Part shown: positions 28,001-37,195 of the stretch, in pieces
How positions within the stretch are numbered: the first letter of the stretch is position 1
How the letters are laid out: the number at the start of each line of letters is the position of its first letter
From: Pseudomonadota bacterium
GTDB lineage: Bacteria; Pseudomonadota; Alphaproteobacteria; Rhizobiales; Rhizobiaceae
NCBI GenBank assembly: GCA_023390055.1
Contig: JAEWDP010000070.1
Coordinates: forward strand, 1 to 64,000
Direction of reading: 5' to 3'
Length of the DNA: 64,000 nt
Made by a program: the position numbers and the translations under genes
The notes under the pieces: generated by a model
What the model saw: the letters and a program-made list of their open reading frames with translations, nothing else
Databases searched by the model: none
Told to the model about the DNA's origin: nothing

Positions 28001-29680
28001 ATCGCGGAACTGTCAGATAAAATCGCGATATACCGTGAAGAACTTCGGACCCTCGGCAAGAATCCGGCCGATTTCAAGGTCACCTTGATGCTCCATACGC
28101 TGATTGGGGACGATCGTGAAACTGTTCGGGAACTGGCCAGGCAGCCAATGAAAGATTATCTTGAAAGCGCGACGGCGTTGATCAAGCAGTATGCTTGGGC
28201 ATTTCCGGCATTCAAGAAGCCGGCGGGAGTGGCTGAGCCACCAGATATAGATCTCAGATCCCTGACACGAGAGGAACTCGATGCAATTCTCGAATTTTCC
28301 TTCCAGCGTTATTTCGAAGATAGCGGACTGTTCGGTACGATAGAAGATGCCCTCGATCGGCTCGCTGAAGTGCGTGCAGCAGGCGTAGACGAGATAGCCT
28401 GCCTCATAGACTGGGGTCTGCCAGAGAGCCTTGTGCTCGATGGTCTGAGGCCTCTCGCATCTGTCATCAGCCGTTACAAGCAACAGCAGGAAAAGCCTGG
28501 TGATCCCCGCAGCTTTGCGGATGAGGTACTTCAACATCAAGTCACTCATCTACAAGCGACGCCTTCGATGATCCGCAGCTTCATGATCTCGGAGAAGGAT
28601 CAGTACGCTCTTTCTAAACTGAAGCATATTCTAATCGGTGGAGAGGCGCTCCACGGTTCGCTCGTGACTGCCTTGAAGAAGACGACTGTGGCATCGGTCG
28701 AGAACATGTATGGGCCAACGGAAACAACGATCTGGTCGTCATCCTTGGCTGCACCCAGCTGCATTGGTATCGCGCCAATCGGACGCCCGATTGCCAACAC
28801 TCAGCTGTATATACTTGACGACCACATGCGTCCTGTCACACCTGGCCAGGTTGGCGAATTGTACATTGGTGGTGACGGGGTTACGCGCGGTTATCTCAAC
28901 CGGGAGGAGCTTACCAGGGAAAGATATCGCCCGAACCCGTTTGCCGGAGGCAAGGTCTACAGAACTGGCGATCTGGCACGCTTTGACGCAAACGGGGTCG
29001 CTCACTTCATCGGCCGCAACGATAACCAGATTAAGATCCGTGGATATCGGATGGAACTAGGTGAAATTGAGGCACAGATTGCCAGCTATTCCGGGATCCT
29101 GGAGGCTATTGTTACTGCTCACACCAACGTGGATGGTGATACAAGTCTTATTGCCTATGTGCGCACGAAGTCTTCAGACTTCTGCCAGAACGCACTGCGC
29201 AATGACCTCCGCAACAAATTGCCGGAGGCAATGATCCCGAGCAGTTTTGTCACGCTAGATGCATTCCCGCTTACACCCAATGCCAAAGTGGATCGCAATC
29301 GTCTGCCTATGCCATCCAGAGACGCTCAGCCTGTGGATCTGCCTCCGCTAGCACCATCAGAAGACCTCGAGCAGGCTCTCTGCCTTGTCTTTGCTCGCAC
29401 CCTCGGACGAGATTCAGTTACACGTAATGACAATTTCTTTAACATTGGTGGGCATTCCCTCCTAGCAGTCCAGATGCACCGAACGCTCAAGGAATCTATT
29501 GCGCCAAAGTTGACGATAACGGATGTCTTCAGATTTCCGACAGTAGCGGGACTAGCAGCTCACTTGACGGGCGATGACGGTGAAGACAAACAAATGGCGC
29601 GTGCGGCAGATCGTGCAGCAATGCGCCGTCAGGCTCGACAAGAACGCCAGTCGCGTCCACGCACACAAGCACTTGTCTGA
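25070..29680 (+). CDS. Starter NRPS: formyltransferase - adenylation with inserted luciferase-like monooxygenase - PCP
   Basis: The 1536-residue enzyme would activate an amino acid, load it on a carrier and formylate or oxygenate it. Domains: formyl-transferase fold about 1-200 with the N..H..D set (INFHDALLP near 91, NIDAGDI near 129); a segment about 345-540 resembling the C-terminal half of a condensation domain without HHxxxDG; adenylation N-part with YTSGSTGLPKG near 694 and SFDISVLE; a flavin-dependent luciferase-like monooxygenase (about 782-1140: FGLFYWGND, FDAIWTPERHFH, GRVGLACASGW) inserted in the adenylation domain as in the MupA/Atu3671 family; adenylation remainder with YGPTETT near 1214, YRTGDLARF near 1298 and NAKVDR; carrier protein with Ser near 1462 (NIGGHSLL). 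There is no full condensation domain or thioesterase. Three bases separate it from the PPTase gene. Substrate is not predictable here. Confidence 0.93.
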   Translation: MSGFKSVVVGDGLLLVQCANILLERSHTIELVATANPHIRNWADQRQLAVIHPDELEDAVTSVSCDWLFSIANLRILPSRVLQRARCGAINFHDALLPDQGGLNTPAWAILEGRTCHGVTWHAMTRNIDAGDIYIQSRFDIAADETAFTLNSKCFEAGIDTFAELIPLCEQGTIRPSRPASTPGRSYLGSDRPGAAATLDFTEGAGKLERIIRALDFGESYPNPLAAPKVRHKGRIFIVESISIINRTVDARPGSIIECNEAMITVATADKPVLLKLKQPQFETWTVSSTFRPGEVISAFTDEEVSELDAAVMSIARHESHFIRMLTERTDVHLNEVKEHPAASGADWETIRLSFLEQLEEHERIAIICSFLGRTSQQEHVHIAYRNDRLADFCSTYPGFFSDTVPLPFRWDEHMSPGTAVEQIKRSLHLGERRLTYLSDLTDRYREISAAPLTCAISNMHTTETAGPVFGSVITFQTGTRECNLLYDRARLAPKDALSISDRLEVFAHAFHQGEMVLGDLPLMGDAEQQTILYEWNRTEKDYEQTKCAHQLIERQSRLTPDAEAICSGEACLTYGQLEDRANQIAAVLRQEGVGPETIVGLHLPRTIDLAIAAIAVWKAGGAYLPLDPDFPQDRLSYMVRDSNCRLVLASHTFPVTIADCAAEVMYIEDLADKNSCSLTPVNVGANNLAYVIYTSGSTGLPKGVMVEHRNVANFFVGMDDRVPLAPGCRNVWLAVTSLSFDISVLELFWTLSRGFKVIIHSPEITVAKSQARASHLQNDLSFGLFYWGNDSSAGPEKYRLLLEGAKFADSHGFDAIWTPERHFHAFGGPFPNPAVTGAAVAAVTHNLAIRAGSCVLPLHHPIRVAEEWAVVDNLSNGRVGLACASGWMPEDFVIRPENKPPINKGKLISDIDILRQLWRGEEVEFNLGDQKIGVVTQPRPVQRELPIWLTTAGNPESYRNAARSGSHVLTHLLGQSIAELSDKIAIYREELRTLGKNPADFKVTLMLHTLIGDDRETVRELARQPMKDYLESATALIKQYAWAFPAFKKPAGVAEPPDIDLRSLTREELDAILEFSFQRYFEDSGLFGTIEDALDRLAEVRAAGVDEIACLIDWGLPESLVLDGLRPLASVISRYKQQQEKPGDPRSFADEVLQHQVTHLQATPSMIRSFMISEKDQYALSKLKHILIGGEALHGSLVTALKKTTVASVENMYGPTETTIWSSSLAAPSCIGIAPIGRPIANTQLYILDDHMRPVTPGQVGELYIGGDGVTRGYLNREELTRERYRPNPFAGGKVYRTGDLARFDANGVAHFIGRNDNQIKIRGYRMELGEIEAQIASYSGILEAIVTAHTNVDGDTSLIAYVRTKSSDFCQNALRNDLRNKLPEAMIPSSFVTLDAFPLTPNAKVDRNRLPMPSRDAQPVDLPPLAPSEDLEQALCLVFARTLGRDSVTRNDNFFNIGGHSLLAVQMHRTLKESIAPKLTITDVFRFPTVAGLAAHLTGDDGEDKQMARAADRAAMRRQARQERQSRPRTQALV

Positions 29681-29682
29681 TC

Positions 29683-30345
29683 ATGCTGCTCAAAGGCTTG
29701 CTTCCCGAAGAGGTTGCGTTTTGGGAATGTAATATCTTAACCCCTCCACTGCCACTTTTCGACATTGAAACAAGGGCAATTCAGGGGGCGGTACCTATCA
29801 GACAAAGGGAATTTCGTGTTGGACGAAGCTGCGCACGAAGAGCTTTGTCGGCTCTTGGACTACCACCGACTGCCATTCCAATGGGGGCCAACCGTGAACC
29901 AGTCTGGCCGCCCGGCTATATCGGATCGATAAGCCATAGCCGTAACTATTGCGTTGCTGCCGCCGCAAAGTCAAACAGCGATCTTGCATCTCTGGCTATT
30001 GATATCGAGATTGCCGGCATCGTTGCAGCGGATCTCGCTTGTGAGATCTGCCTGCCAGAAGAGAAGGACTGGCTCGATCATCTGGATGAAGCTCAAATGC
30101 AGTTGGCATTAACAGTCATCTTCAGCGCCAAGGAATGTGCGTACAAATGCCAGTATGCCCTGACACGCCGTCTCATCGGTTTTGACGCAATCGCAATTGC
30201 GATTGATTGGAGAAGTGGCTCCTACGCTGCGATATTGCAGCAGCCCTTGCCTCCCTTCTGCAAAGGAGACAAGTGGCAAGGCCGTTTTCATGTTGCCGAA
30301 GGTCATGTCGTGACAACAATGATATTGCCAGGGTCGTTATCGTGA
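29683..30345 (+). CDS. 4'-phosphopantetheinyl transferase (EntD/Sfp superfamily)
   Basis: It would transfer phosphopantetheine from CoA to the carrier domains of the neighbouring PKS and NRPS, which are inactive without it. The 220 residues show EntD-type motifs: REPVWPPGYIGSISHSRNY (about 72-90), AIDIE (about 107-111, Mg-binding) and FSAKECAYK (about 147-155). The gene starts three bases after the NRPS stop, so translation is coupled. Its last 9 bases overlap the convergent glycosyltransferase gene. Confidence 0.94.
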   Translation: MLLKGLLPEEVAFWECNILTPPLPLFDIETRAIQGAVPIRQREFRVGRSCARRALSALGLPPTAIPMGANREPVWPPGYIGSISHSRNYCVAAAAKSNSDLASLAIDIEIAGIVAADLACEICLPEEKDWLDHLDEAQMQLALTVIFSAKECAYKCQYALTRRLIGFDAIAIAIDWRSGSYAAILQQPLPPFCKGDKWQGRFHVAEGHVVTTMILPGSLS

Positions 30346-31128
30346 CCAGCCCCGTCTAAATGTAAGCTCTCGCAAGAAGAGGACAACGAGTGGAATAACC
30401 GAATACACATAGCGGCGCCAAAGCCGCTTCGGATCGGTAACGAGCCTGTGAAGCCACTCGAGCCCGACGGTTTGCATCCAACCTGGAGCGCGACGTTTGA
30501 TGCCAACAAGGAATTCCAGCGATGCGCCTATATTCAATCCGATGCCGCGTGCTTGCGGATGCTTCGCCAATCGATACGAAATTAGTTCCGACTGTGGGGA
30601 TCCGATTGCCAAGAAAGTAAAGCGCGAGGGCATTTCGATTACGTAGTCGACGCATTCCTGCAAGGCTTTCGGATTGTTCTTCACTCCCGCAGGAGGAACA
30701 ATCGCCCGGAAATCTACGTGCGGATAGGCCGCGCGCATACCTGCAACAACTTCATCGCTCGATGCGACCAGAGTAATAACATCACCCGGCTTGACGACGG
30801 TTCGAAATAGCTCTGCCGTAAGATCAGACCCTGTGACAAGCGGCAGATTAAGTGACAGCAGCCTGGCGAGTGCTCTTAATGGCCTACTGTCGCATAAGCA
30901 AAGCCACGCAGTCGATACAATGCCCGATAAGGCAGCATCACCTCTCATGCGAACGACATAATCGACATTGGGTGTCACCACATACCTGAATCCCTGATCT
31001 GAGGGATAGTCTTGTATGAGCGCCAAAACCGTTCTCTGTGGGATCGTATCGAACGGTGCACCTAGAAATCTACAACGAGTTGAGGTGATGACACTCTTGT
31101 CTGATCCACTTAGATCAATCGCAGCCAT
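30337..31128 (-). CDS. WecG/TagA/CpsF-family glycosyltransferase
   Basis: A GT26-type glycosyltransferase that usually adds N-acetylmannosamine(uronate) or a related sugar to a lipid-linked sugar. Visible are VVTPNVDYVVRMR (about 51-63), CLCDSRPLRALARLL where classical members have an ADG.G motif, LPLVTGSDLT and the C-terminal NIGASLEFLVGIKRRAPGWMQ ... GLEWLHRL segment typical of the family. The CDSR version is one I associate with alphaproteobacterial homologues. ATG at 31128 has GGTGGG upstream; ATG at 31143 is five codons longer. A C-terminal hydrophobic stretch (YSVIPLVVLFLREL) suggests membrane contact. Confidence 0.88.
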   Translation of the reverse strand: MAAIDLSGSDKSVITSTRCRFLGAPFDTIPQRTVLALIQDYPSDQGFRYVVTPNVDYVVRMRGDAALSGIVSTAWLCLCDSRPLRALARLLSLNLPLVTGSDLTAELFRTVVKPGDVITLVASSDEVVAGMRAAYPHVDFRAIVPPAGVKNNPKALQECVDYVIEMPSRFTFLAIGSPQSELISYRLAKHPQARGIGLNIGASLEFLVGIKRRAPGWMQTVGLEWLHRLVTDPKRLWRRYVYSVIPLVVLFLRELTFRRGWSR

Positions 31129-31398
31129 CGTGCACCCACCCATTTGAGTTTATGGTTGAACTATTAATCCAGGCGATCTGGATCGCCGTATAACGCATTG
31201 TAATTATGAGCCAATTATAGGACTCGGCAATCCACCCAAGGGCATCCATTGGGCGTAATAAGAAAGATGCAGTCAGGTGGTGCGTTCCAAAAGATGAGGT
31301 CTTTATCGTGCGAAAGTCGTAGCCAATGCGCGTTCGTAAAAACTGGACGTCAACTATGCTGAGAGAATCCACATGCCGAAATCGAGGATGAAAGAACG

Positions 31399-32589
31399 AT
31401 GCTCACCTCTCTCAATCTTGTTCTTGGCGTTATCACTTTAGCCCTCAGTGCAATCAGCATGTTCTTTGCACTTCAATGTGTGCTGGGCGTCTTCCCGAAT
31501 AGATCCAAAACAGCGACGAGTAGTGCGCGACCGCCTGCCGCCCTCTTGGTCCCCGCTCATAATGAGGAGGGAAACATTATGGCCGTACTCAACAGCCTGA
31601 AGCCACAGGTGCAACAGCATGACAGGATCATCGTCGTTGCTGACAACTGCAGTGACCGTACAGCAGAACTGGCATTAGGTGCCGGAGCTGAAGTCGTAAC
31701 AAGAAGAGACGAAGAGCGAAGGGGGAAAGGCTACGCACTTCATGCGGGATTAGAATATCTCGCGATAGATCCGCCGCCTATCGTCGTAATGATCGATGCA
31801 GATTGCATCGCCGCACCGGGAGCAATCGACATTTTGATTACAGAGGTGGCAACTCACGGTCGTCCAGTGCAGGGACGCTACCTGATGGTTGCGCCACCTA
31901 CACAGCCTCTACAGACTGGATTGGCACAATTCGCATTCTTCATCAAGAACCATGTCAGACCACTCGGCTTGTCTCGCTTGGGACTTGGTTGCCAACTGAC
32001 AGGCTCGGGAATGGCTTTCCCATGGATATGCCTGACACGTGTAGACCTGTGTCACGGCCATCTCGTGGAAGACATGAAGCTTGGCTTGGAACTTGCAATG
32101 GAAGGCTTCTCACCTCGCTATTGCGAGGCAGCCTATATCACAAGCGAATTTCCGCAGTCTGGATTGGGCCTCAATTCACAACGACAGCGATGGGAGAAAG
32201 GAAGGGCCCAATTGGTGGGTGACCTTCTTCGCTTGTTCCTTGTTCAGCTGATCCAACGCAATAGACATGCGTTCTCTCTTGTTTTGGATGCGCTCGTCCC
32301 ACCGATACTCCTGCTTGTCGTCATACTTACAGTTCACACGATAGTTGTGGGCCTCTTAATACTGATTGGGGCAACTGCCTGGCCATTCATGGTCTCGCTC
32401 GCTAACCTTATGATGGTAATTGCCGTGCTTAGCTCAGTGCTACTTGTTCAGGATTGCAAGATTTCAGCAAGGAGCGCTATCAAAAGTCTCCCCAGTTTCG
32501 TCCGTGATCGCTTGAGGATCTATTCATCGCTTGTCACTCGTGGAAACAACGGATGGGTCAGGACACACCGAAGCACAGATGACATCTAA
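31399..32589 (+). CDS. Membrane glycosyltransferase family 2
   Basis: A processive-type GT2 enzyme that would add sugars at the inner membrane. It has an N-terminal helix (about 8-30), the nucleotide-sugar domain with LLVPAHNEEGNI (about 51-62), VVADNCSDRT, MIDADC (DxD, about 133-138), LVEDMKLGLELA (catalytic ED) and QRQRWEKGR (Q..RW, about 264-272), then several C-terminal helices. These match the cellulose-synthase/hyaluronan-synthase-like GT2 set. It stands as a single plus-strand gene between convergent neighbours, with a hairpin 10 bases after the stop. Confidence 0.9.
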   Translation: MLTSLNLVLGVITLALSAISMFFALQCVLGVFPNRSKTATSSARPPAALLVPAHNEEGNIMAVLNSLKPQVQQHDRIIVVADNCSDRTAELALGAGAEVVTRRDEERRGKGYALHAGLEYLAIDPPPIVVMIDADCIAAPGAIDILITEVATHGRPVQGRYLMVAPPTQPLQTGLAQFAFFIKNHVRPLGLSRLGLGCQLTGSGMAFPWICLTRVDLCHGHLVEDMKLGLELAMEGFSPRYCEAAYITSEFPQSGLGLNSQRQRWEKGRAQLVGDLLRLFLVQLIQRNRHAFSLVLDALVPPILLLVVILTVHTIVVGLLILIGATAWPFMVSLANLMMVIAVLSSVLLVQDCKISARSAIKSLPSFVRDRLRIYSSLVTRGNNGWVRTHRSTDDI

Positions 32590-32599
32590 AGGCGGCTTC

Positions 32600-32617
32600 C
32601 ACCGCCATGTGGCGGTG
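32600..32617. terminator. Short stem-loop between convergent genes
   Basis: CACCGCC (32600-32606) pairs with GGCGGTG (32611-32617) around ATGT, just after the GT2 stop at 32589. No T run follows, so this is a possible terminator only. Confidence 0.4.
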
Positions 32618-32722
32618 CGCTGGGGCAGTAAGTGTCGGAGAAAAGAAGACAGACTGGTTCTCATAGCATGGATGAGTATCGATATGCGAACTAGACATGC
32701 CCGCTGCCAAACAAGAAAACCC

Positions 32723-34285
32723 TTACTGATCACAAGTCTGCGCTGAACGCAGTTTTAGCGACCTCGAAAGAATAGTACCCGCTCGCAATGACAGCGCAGC
32801 GATCGTCAGACTTGGATTTACTCCACCACTGGACGTGAAGCAGGACGCATCCACAATGTAAAGATTATCGAGATCATGGCTACGATTACCACTGTCAACC
32901 ACTGATGAACACCGGTCGTTGCCCGCCCGACATGTTCCACAGGCGTGGCCGAAATTTAGATTGACGTCCGGTGTAAGAACCAGCATGCGGTGACGGCGAA
33001 AGGCAGATCGATAGAATTTTCGAAACGACTGAAGTCGCAACCGGAGCTCCTCGTGTATATGATATTCGAAACAGATCTTGTCCTCCATTTCAGGATCCAC
33101 GATGATCCGGTTTTCGGGGTAAGGGTGGTCCTCCATGACCGTTGCAAAAATAGTTGCCCGGCCAAAGAGCCAGGAGGCAACTAGAGCAGGTGCAAAAAGG
33201 ACGTTCATAAAGGGTCGCAGCCATGGCCAAGAGCCAGACTCTAGAGAGGTCTTAAGAAAATGACCGATGATACGTGCACTTGCGGGCAAGCCTGTTGATT
33301 GGATAACCCCGTACTTCTTACCCTTGCTCTCATAAAAATCACGAATAAGAATTGCGCGCCCTGCCTTTACTCCGTCAACCGGTCCACGGGCCCAGACAGC
33401 CAGGAAGTCGGACACATGAAACATCAGGTTACGGCCAACCATGCCTGAAGAATTTGCAACTCCTGTTGGCCAGTAACTATTGGCAGAACGTAATAGTAGA
33501 TGCGGCGTCGAGAGCGCCCCACACCCGAGTGCGTAGTATCTGGCCTTAACCGTGAAAGCCTCGCCCTCCCGACGACAGACAAGCTCCTTCACTTCGTTTT
33601 TGTCGGCCTCGACACGCTCTACGGTACAACAATCAATGATCTTTGCATTACCCGTTGAAAGCGCCGGCACGATGAATACTTGATGTGCATCAAGCGCCCG
33701 CTTCTCACGAAGCTTCTGGTTTGTACCATGGTCATCGATACGATTTGCATTGTGAGCCCGATAGGGGCGCAGACCATTGCTTTCGAGCGACCGGAATAGA
33801 TTTGCGTCAGATCTGGCCATCTTGGGTGGATTTCGCAACGGTGCTGCTGGCCCAACCTGAAATGGATTTGGGCTACCGTCAACGCCGAACAGAATTTCGG
33901 CCTGATGATAATATGGCTCTAGCGTGTCATAATCCATCGGCCACATCATGTGGCTCTCCACTTTTGATGGACCACAAAAATCACTATGTGACAATCGTTC
34001 AAGTGTGCCGGCATAGAGAAGAGTAGAACCACCACTACCGCAGCCGAGCGGAGGGTAGAAAGACACCGTCCGATCGTTCTGTTTTCGATAAATCGGAGAT
34101 GGCCATTGACCTTTTTTCAACCTTGCATCCGGATCGGAAGCTTCCTCTGACTGCAGGTACTGATCCCCTTCGCAGCTCGCCAGCCCCTTTTCCAAGAATA
34201 ACACCTTGTGACCGCTTAGTGCCAATATGTAACCGAACGCAGCACCACCCATGCCCGTACCGACAATCACGACATCCCATTCCAT
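32723..34285 (-). CDS. GMC-family FAD-dependent oxidoreductase
   Basis: It would oxidise an alcohol, sugar or sterol-like hydroxyl group using FAD; the substrate is unknown. The 520-residue chain opens with MEWDVVIVGTGMGGAAFG and ends the Rossmann motif with VLFLEKG. The C-terminal half has FGHACGTCRAGND (GMC His region) and NLYIVDASCFTSSGGVNPSLTIAALSLR cut here as YIVDASCFTSSGGVNPSLT, the conserved GMC C-terminal active-site block. The ATG at 34285 is chosen for the GAGGAAA upstream. A GMC enzyme inside a polysaccharide locus may oxidise a sugar or lipid substituent. Confidence 0.9.
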   Translation of the reverse strand: MEWDVVIVGTGMGGAAFGYILALSGHKVLFLEKGLASCEGDQYLQSEEASDPDARLKKGQWPSPIYRKQNDRTVSFYPPLGCGSGGSTLLYAGTLERLSHSDFCGPSKVESHMMWPMDYDTLEPYYHQAEILFGVDGSPNPFQVGPAAPLRNPPKMARSDANLFRSLESNGLRPYRAHNANRIDDHGTNQKLREKRALDAHQVFIVPALSTGNAKIIDCCTVERVEADKNEVKELVCRREGEAFTVKARYYALGCGALSTPHLLLRSANSYWPTGVANSSGMVGRNLMFHVSDFLAVWARGPVDGVKAGRAILIRDFYESKGKKYGVIQSTGLPASARIIGHFLKTSLESGSWPWLRPFMNVLFAPALVASWLFGRATIFATVMEDHPYPENRIIVDPEMEDKICFEYHIHEELRLRLQSFRKFYRSAFRRHRMLVLTPDVNLNFGHACGTCRAGNDRCSSVVDSGNRSHDLDNLYIVDASCFTSSGGVNPSLTIAALSLRAGTILSRSLKLRSAQTCDQ

Positions 34286-34532
34286 TAAATTTCCTCGTAG
34301 CAGTTGACTACACGAATGAAACTGTTGCCCGGACACGGGTAATGGAGCAATCAAATGAGCCAAGGAACTATGATGCTCTCAACAATAGTCTTGACGATAT
34401 GAAATAGTCATACGCCAGATCGGCAAGTGTCCACAATTGACCATGTGTCTATCCGCCGGAAGGAGTAGCGCCGCATGATTGTGGCGACGCACCACACGCG
34501 TGTAGATTTACTGTGAGGGTGGAGACAGAATC

Positions 34533-35972
34533 ATGGTTGATAATGTTCAATCGCAAATTGGGCGCGCCTACCGCCAGTCTGGGCAATCAACAGCATTTGG
34601 CGGATTGGCGCATGGCGCAATATCCTGGGTCATCGCTGGAGCAGACTTCCTGTATCTTCTGGTCGCCAGCACTGCGGTCTTCGTACTATATAACGAGTGG
34701 AATGTTTCGGTAAGTTCCGATCCGTTTCATTATGTCGGTATCGGTCTTGTCATCGCCATGTGTTTCGTGCTGGCGATGCACAGTGCCAATGCTTATCGCA
34801 CCGGAGCCATCTTGCTCCACCGTCTTCAGATAAGGTTGATCTGTACCCTCATTCCAGCGACGTTGGCCTTCCTCCTCACGGTCTTCTTTTTCTTGAACCT
34901 TGGTTCCTCAATATCGCGGGGCTCAATCGTTGTCGCGACGGCTGCGTCTATCAGTGGGCTTGTAGGCCTTCGCTATTTTTGGCGCTGGGGGATTCCTCAT
35001 GCTCTATCAAGAGGAACATTCGGGCGACGTCGAGTTCTACTGATCTGTAGTAGCAGCTTTCCAGTTTGGAAACTTCAGGCAAACGCAATCTCCAGCGGCA
35101 CCACGGTTTCAGAGATCATACGTTTCTCAGAAGATGGAAGCCTACCCGACGATTTTTTTGCGACTCTTGCAACTGCACAACGGAACAATCTTGATGAGGT
35201 TGTCGTCGTGTGGCGAGATGCTGACATGTCCAGGCTCGAAGCCCATCTGGTCGCTTTGCGTCGGTATGCACTCCCTGTCAGTGTGGCTTTCGATGGTGTC
35301 ATCGGCACGATCGCTTCTGGATCTGTACATCGTATTGGTGAATTCTCTGCGTTTCAGGCACAACGACCACCATTCACCCCACTGGAGAATGTTATAAAAC
35401 GGCTGTTTGATATCTGCTTCTCTTTTGTAACACTGGTTGTTCTTAGCCCCATGATGCTGGTCGTCGCGCTTTGCATTAAACTCGATACAAGAGGGCCGGT
35501 CTTGTTCAAGCAGGTGAGAAAGGGGTATGGGGGTCGCACATTCCGTATCATCAAGTTCCGAAGCATGACTGTTCAAGAGGACGGGCCGGAAATACGCCAG
35601 GCAGTCCGTAATGATCCACGCATAACGCGCATAGGCGCTTTTATTCGCTCGACTAGCATTGATGAGCTGCCACAGTTCTGGAACGTCCTGATGGGCGAAA
35701 TGTCAGTTGTCGGTCCTCGGCCACATGCACTTGCTCATGACGATTATTTTGAAGCTCAGATTGGGGACTATGTTTTTCGCCAACACGTGAAGCCGGGACT
35801 GACCGGATGGGCACAAATAAATAGATGCCGTGGTGAAACTCCCGATCTTAAGAAGATGGAAGAACGTGTTCTTCACGATCTGTGGTACATCAATAACTGG
35901 TCGATGTTCCTCGACCTCAAGATCATTTTCCGGACAGCCTTTCAGCTCCATGATACCCGTTCAGTTTACTAG
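34533..35972 (+). CDS. Initiating sugar-phosphate transferase (polyprenyl glycosylphosphotransferase)
   Basis: It would start repeat-unit assembly by moving a sugar 1-phosphate to undecaprenyl phosphate at the inner membrane. The 479-residue protein has four N-terminal helices (about 28-145), a middle CoA-binding-like domain, a further helix (FDICFSFVTLVVLSPMML, about 290-308) and the catalytic C-terminal domain with FKQVRKGYGGRTFRIIKFRSM, STSIDELPQFWNVL, GEMSVVGPRP and GLTGWAQIN. This is the full WbaP/WcaJ-type layout. ATG at 34533 has GGAG upstream. Its stop codon overlaps that of the convergent decarboxylase gene by four bases. Confidence 0.94.
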   Translation: MVDNVQSQIGRAYRQSGQSTAFGGLAHGAISWVIAGADFLYLLVASTAVFVLYNEWNVSVSSDPFHYVGIGLVIAMCFVLAMHSANAYRTGAILLHRLQIRLICTLIPATLAFLLTVFFFLNLGSSISRGSIVVATAASISGLVGLRYFWRWGIPHALSRGTFGRRRVLLICSSSFPVWKLQANAISSGTTVSEIIRFSEDGSLPDDFFATLATAQRNNLDEVVVVWRDADMSRLEAHLVALRRYALPVSVAFDGVIGTIASGSVHRIGEFSAFQAQRPPFTPLENVIKRLFDICFSFVTLVVLSPMMLVVALCIKLDTRGPVLFKQVRKGYGGRTFRIIKFRSMTVQEDGPEIRQAVRNDPRITRIGAFIRSTSIDELPQFWNVLMGEMSVVGPRPHALAHDDYFEAQIGDYVFRQHVKPGLTGWAQINRCRGETPDLKKMEERVLHDLWYINNWSMFLDLKIIFRTAFQLHDTRSVY

Positions 35973-37195
35973 TATGTGGAACGCGTAATCTCTGACATTC
36001 CGTCTGCATCGACTAGTATTTCACGTGGCAATCCATGGCTGATAAAATGGACGGGGCTGGCGCTCGGCCCATAAGCGCCACACATATGAATGGCAACAAG
36101 ATCTCCAGACTCTAAAATCGGCAAGTTGACACCAAGCGCCAGTCGATCGATCGAGGTGCATAGTGGCCCAACAAGGTTTACCTTTTCTGTGTCTCCCGTG
36201 CCTCCAATCTTGTGCATCGGGTAGTTCCGATGGACGACCATCCCAAAGTGCCCGCTGGCGGGAAGGTTATGGTTCATGCCGCCGTCACAAATTGCGATTT
36301 GTTCACCTCTGGACTTCTTTTTGGATACGACCATCGTCACAAAGTAACCCGCCTCCCCAACCAGATACCTTCCAAGTTCAAGAACAAGCTGTGATTTGGT
36401 AAAGCGTGGCTTTGACTGCAGTTGGTCAAGCAATGGTATTGTTTCCGCGGCCACAGCTTCAAGATCGATTGGACGATCACTGTCATGATAGGGAATTCCA
36501 AGCCCGGACCCGAACACGAGCTTTCGCGGAGTTATGTCGTGAGCTTCACAGACATCTTGGAATATTGATATAAAGTTGGCGTAGTTCTGGCACACTGCGT
36601 CAGCTTTGAGGCATTGAGTTCCCGCATAGATGTGAAAACCTGTGATCTCTAGCCATTCAAGTGCTGCAATTGTTGTGATTGCATCTGCACAATCTTCAAC
36701 ATCGATGCCGAACGGAGACGGTTTACCAGCCATTTGATCACCAAAGCCTCTTGGTATTGACTGCGGTGACAATCGGATCAGAACGTGCTGTCGCTTCTCC
36801 ATGGCTGCTGCAATTCGATTGGCAGCATGTGCTTCGTGAACAGACTCCAAAACCACCTCACCAATGCCGCCCGCGATTGCTTCGAGGAGATCCTCTTCCT
36901 TCTTTGCAGGTCCCGTGAAGCTTAATTGTTTGGCTGGCCATCCGGCAGCGATCGCCAATCTGAACTCTCCTATTGACGAGATATCCAGGTAGTCGACCAA
37001 CTCTCGCATCCGCTCGAGCAAGGCGGGGTTTGGGTTACTTTTAACAGCAAAGCTGAGACAGAAGCGATTGGCAAAGGTTTTCATCAAGTGATCACGACGG
37101 GTCTCGATCTCACCCAGAAAATATATATATGCCGGCGTCCCGAAGCGATTGGCAGCTTCTGCCAACCAGAGATCGAGTGTGGCAGGTTGATACAT
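35969..37195 (-). CDS. PLP-dependent decarboxylase (fold III, DapDC/ODC family)
   Basis: It would decarboxylate an amino acid to an amine; the substrate is not clear. The 408-residue protein has the PLP lysine in FAVKSNPNP (Lys52), GFHIYAGTQ (about 194-202), ELGRYLVGEAG (about 269-279), GPLCTSIDRL with the active-site Cys, and GAYGPSASP near the C terminus. Its start is fused to the stop of the carrier-protein gene (TAATG). The gene set ligase / carrier protein / decarboxylase is known from exosortase-associated loci, but no exosortase is visible here. The amine could decorate the polysaccharide or feed the assembly line (inference). Confidence 0.9.
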   Translation of the reverse strand: MYQPATLDLWLAEAANRFGTPAYIYFLGEIETRRDHLMKTFANRFCLSFAVKSNPNPALLERMRELVDYLDISSIGEFRLAIAAGWPAKQLSFTGPAKKEEDLLEAIAGGIGEVVLESVHEAHAANRIAAAMEKRQHVLIRLSPQSIPRGFGDQMAGKPSPFGIDVEDCADAITTIAALEWLEITGFHIYAGTQCLKADAVCQNYANFISIFQDVCEAHDITPRKLVFGSGLGIPYHDSDRPIDLEAVAAETIPLLDQLQSKPRFTKSQLVLELGRYLVGEAGYFVTMVVSKKKSRGEQIAICDGGMNHNLPASGHFGMVVHRNYPMHKIGGTGDTEKVNLVGPLCTSIDRLALGVNLPILESGDLVAIHMCGAYGPSASPVHFISHGLPREILVDADGMSEITRSTY

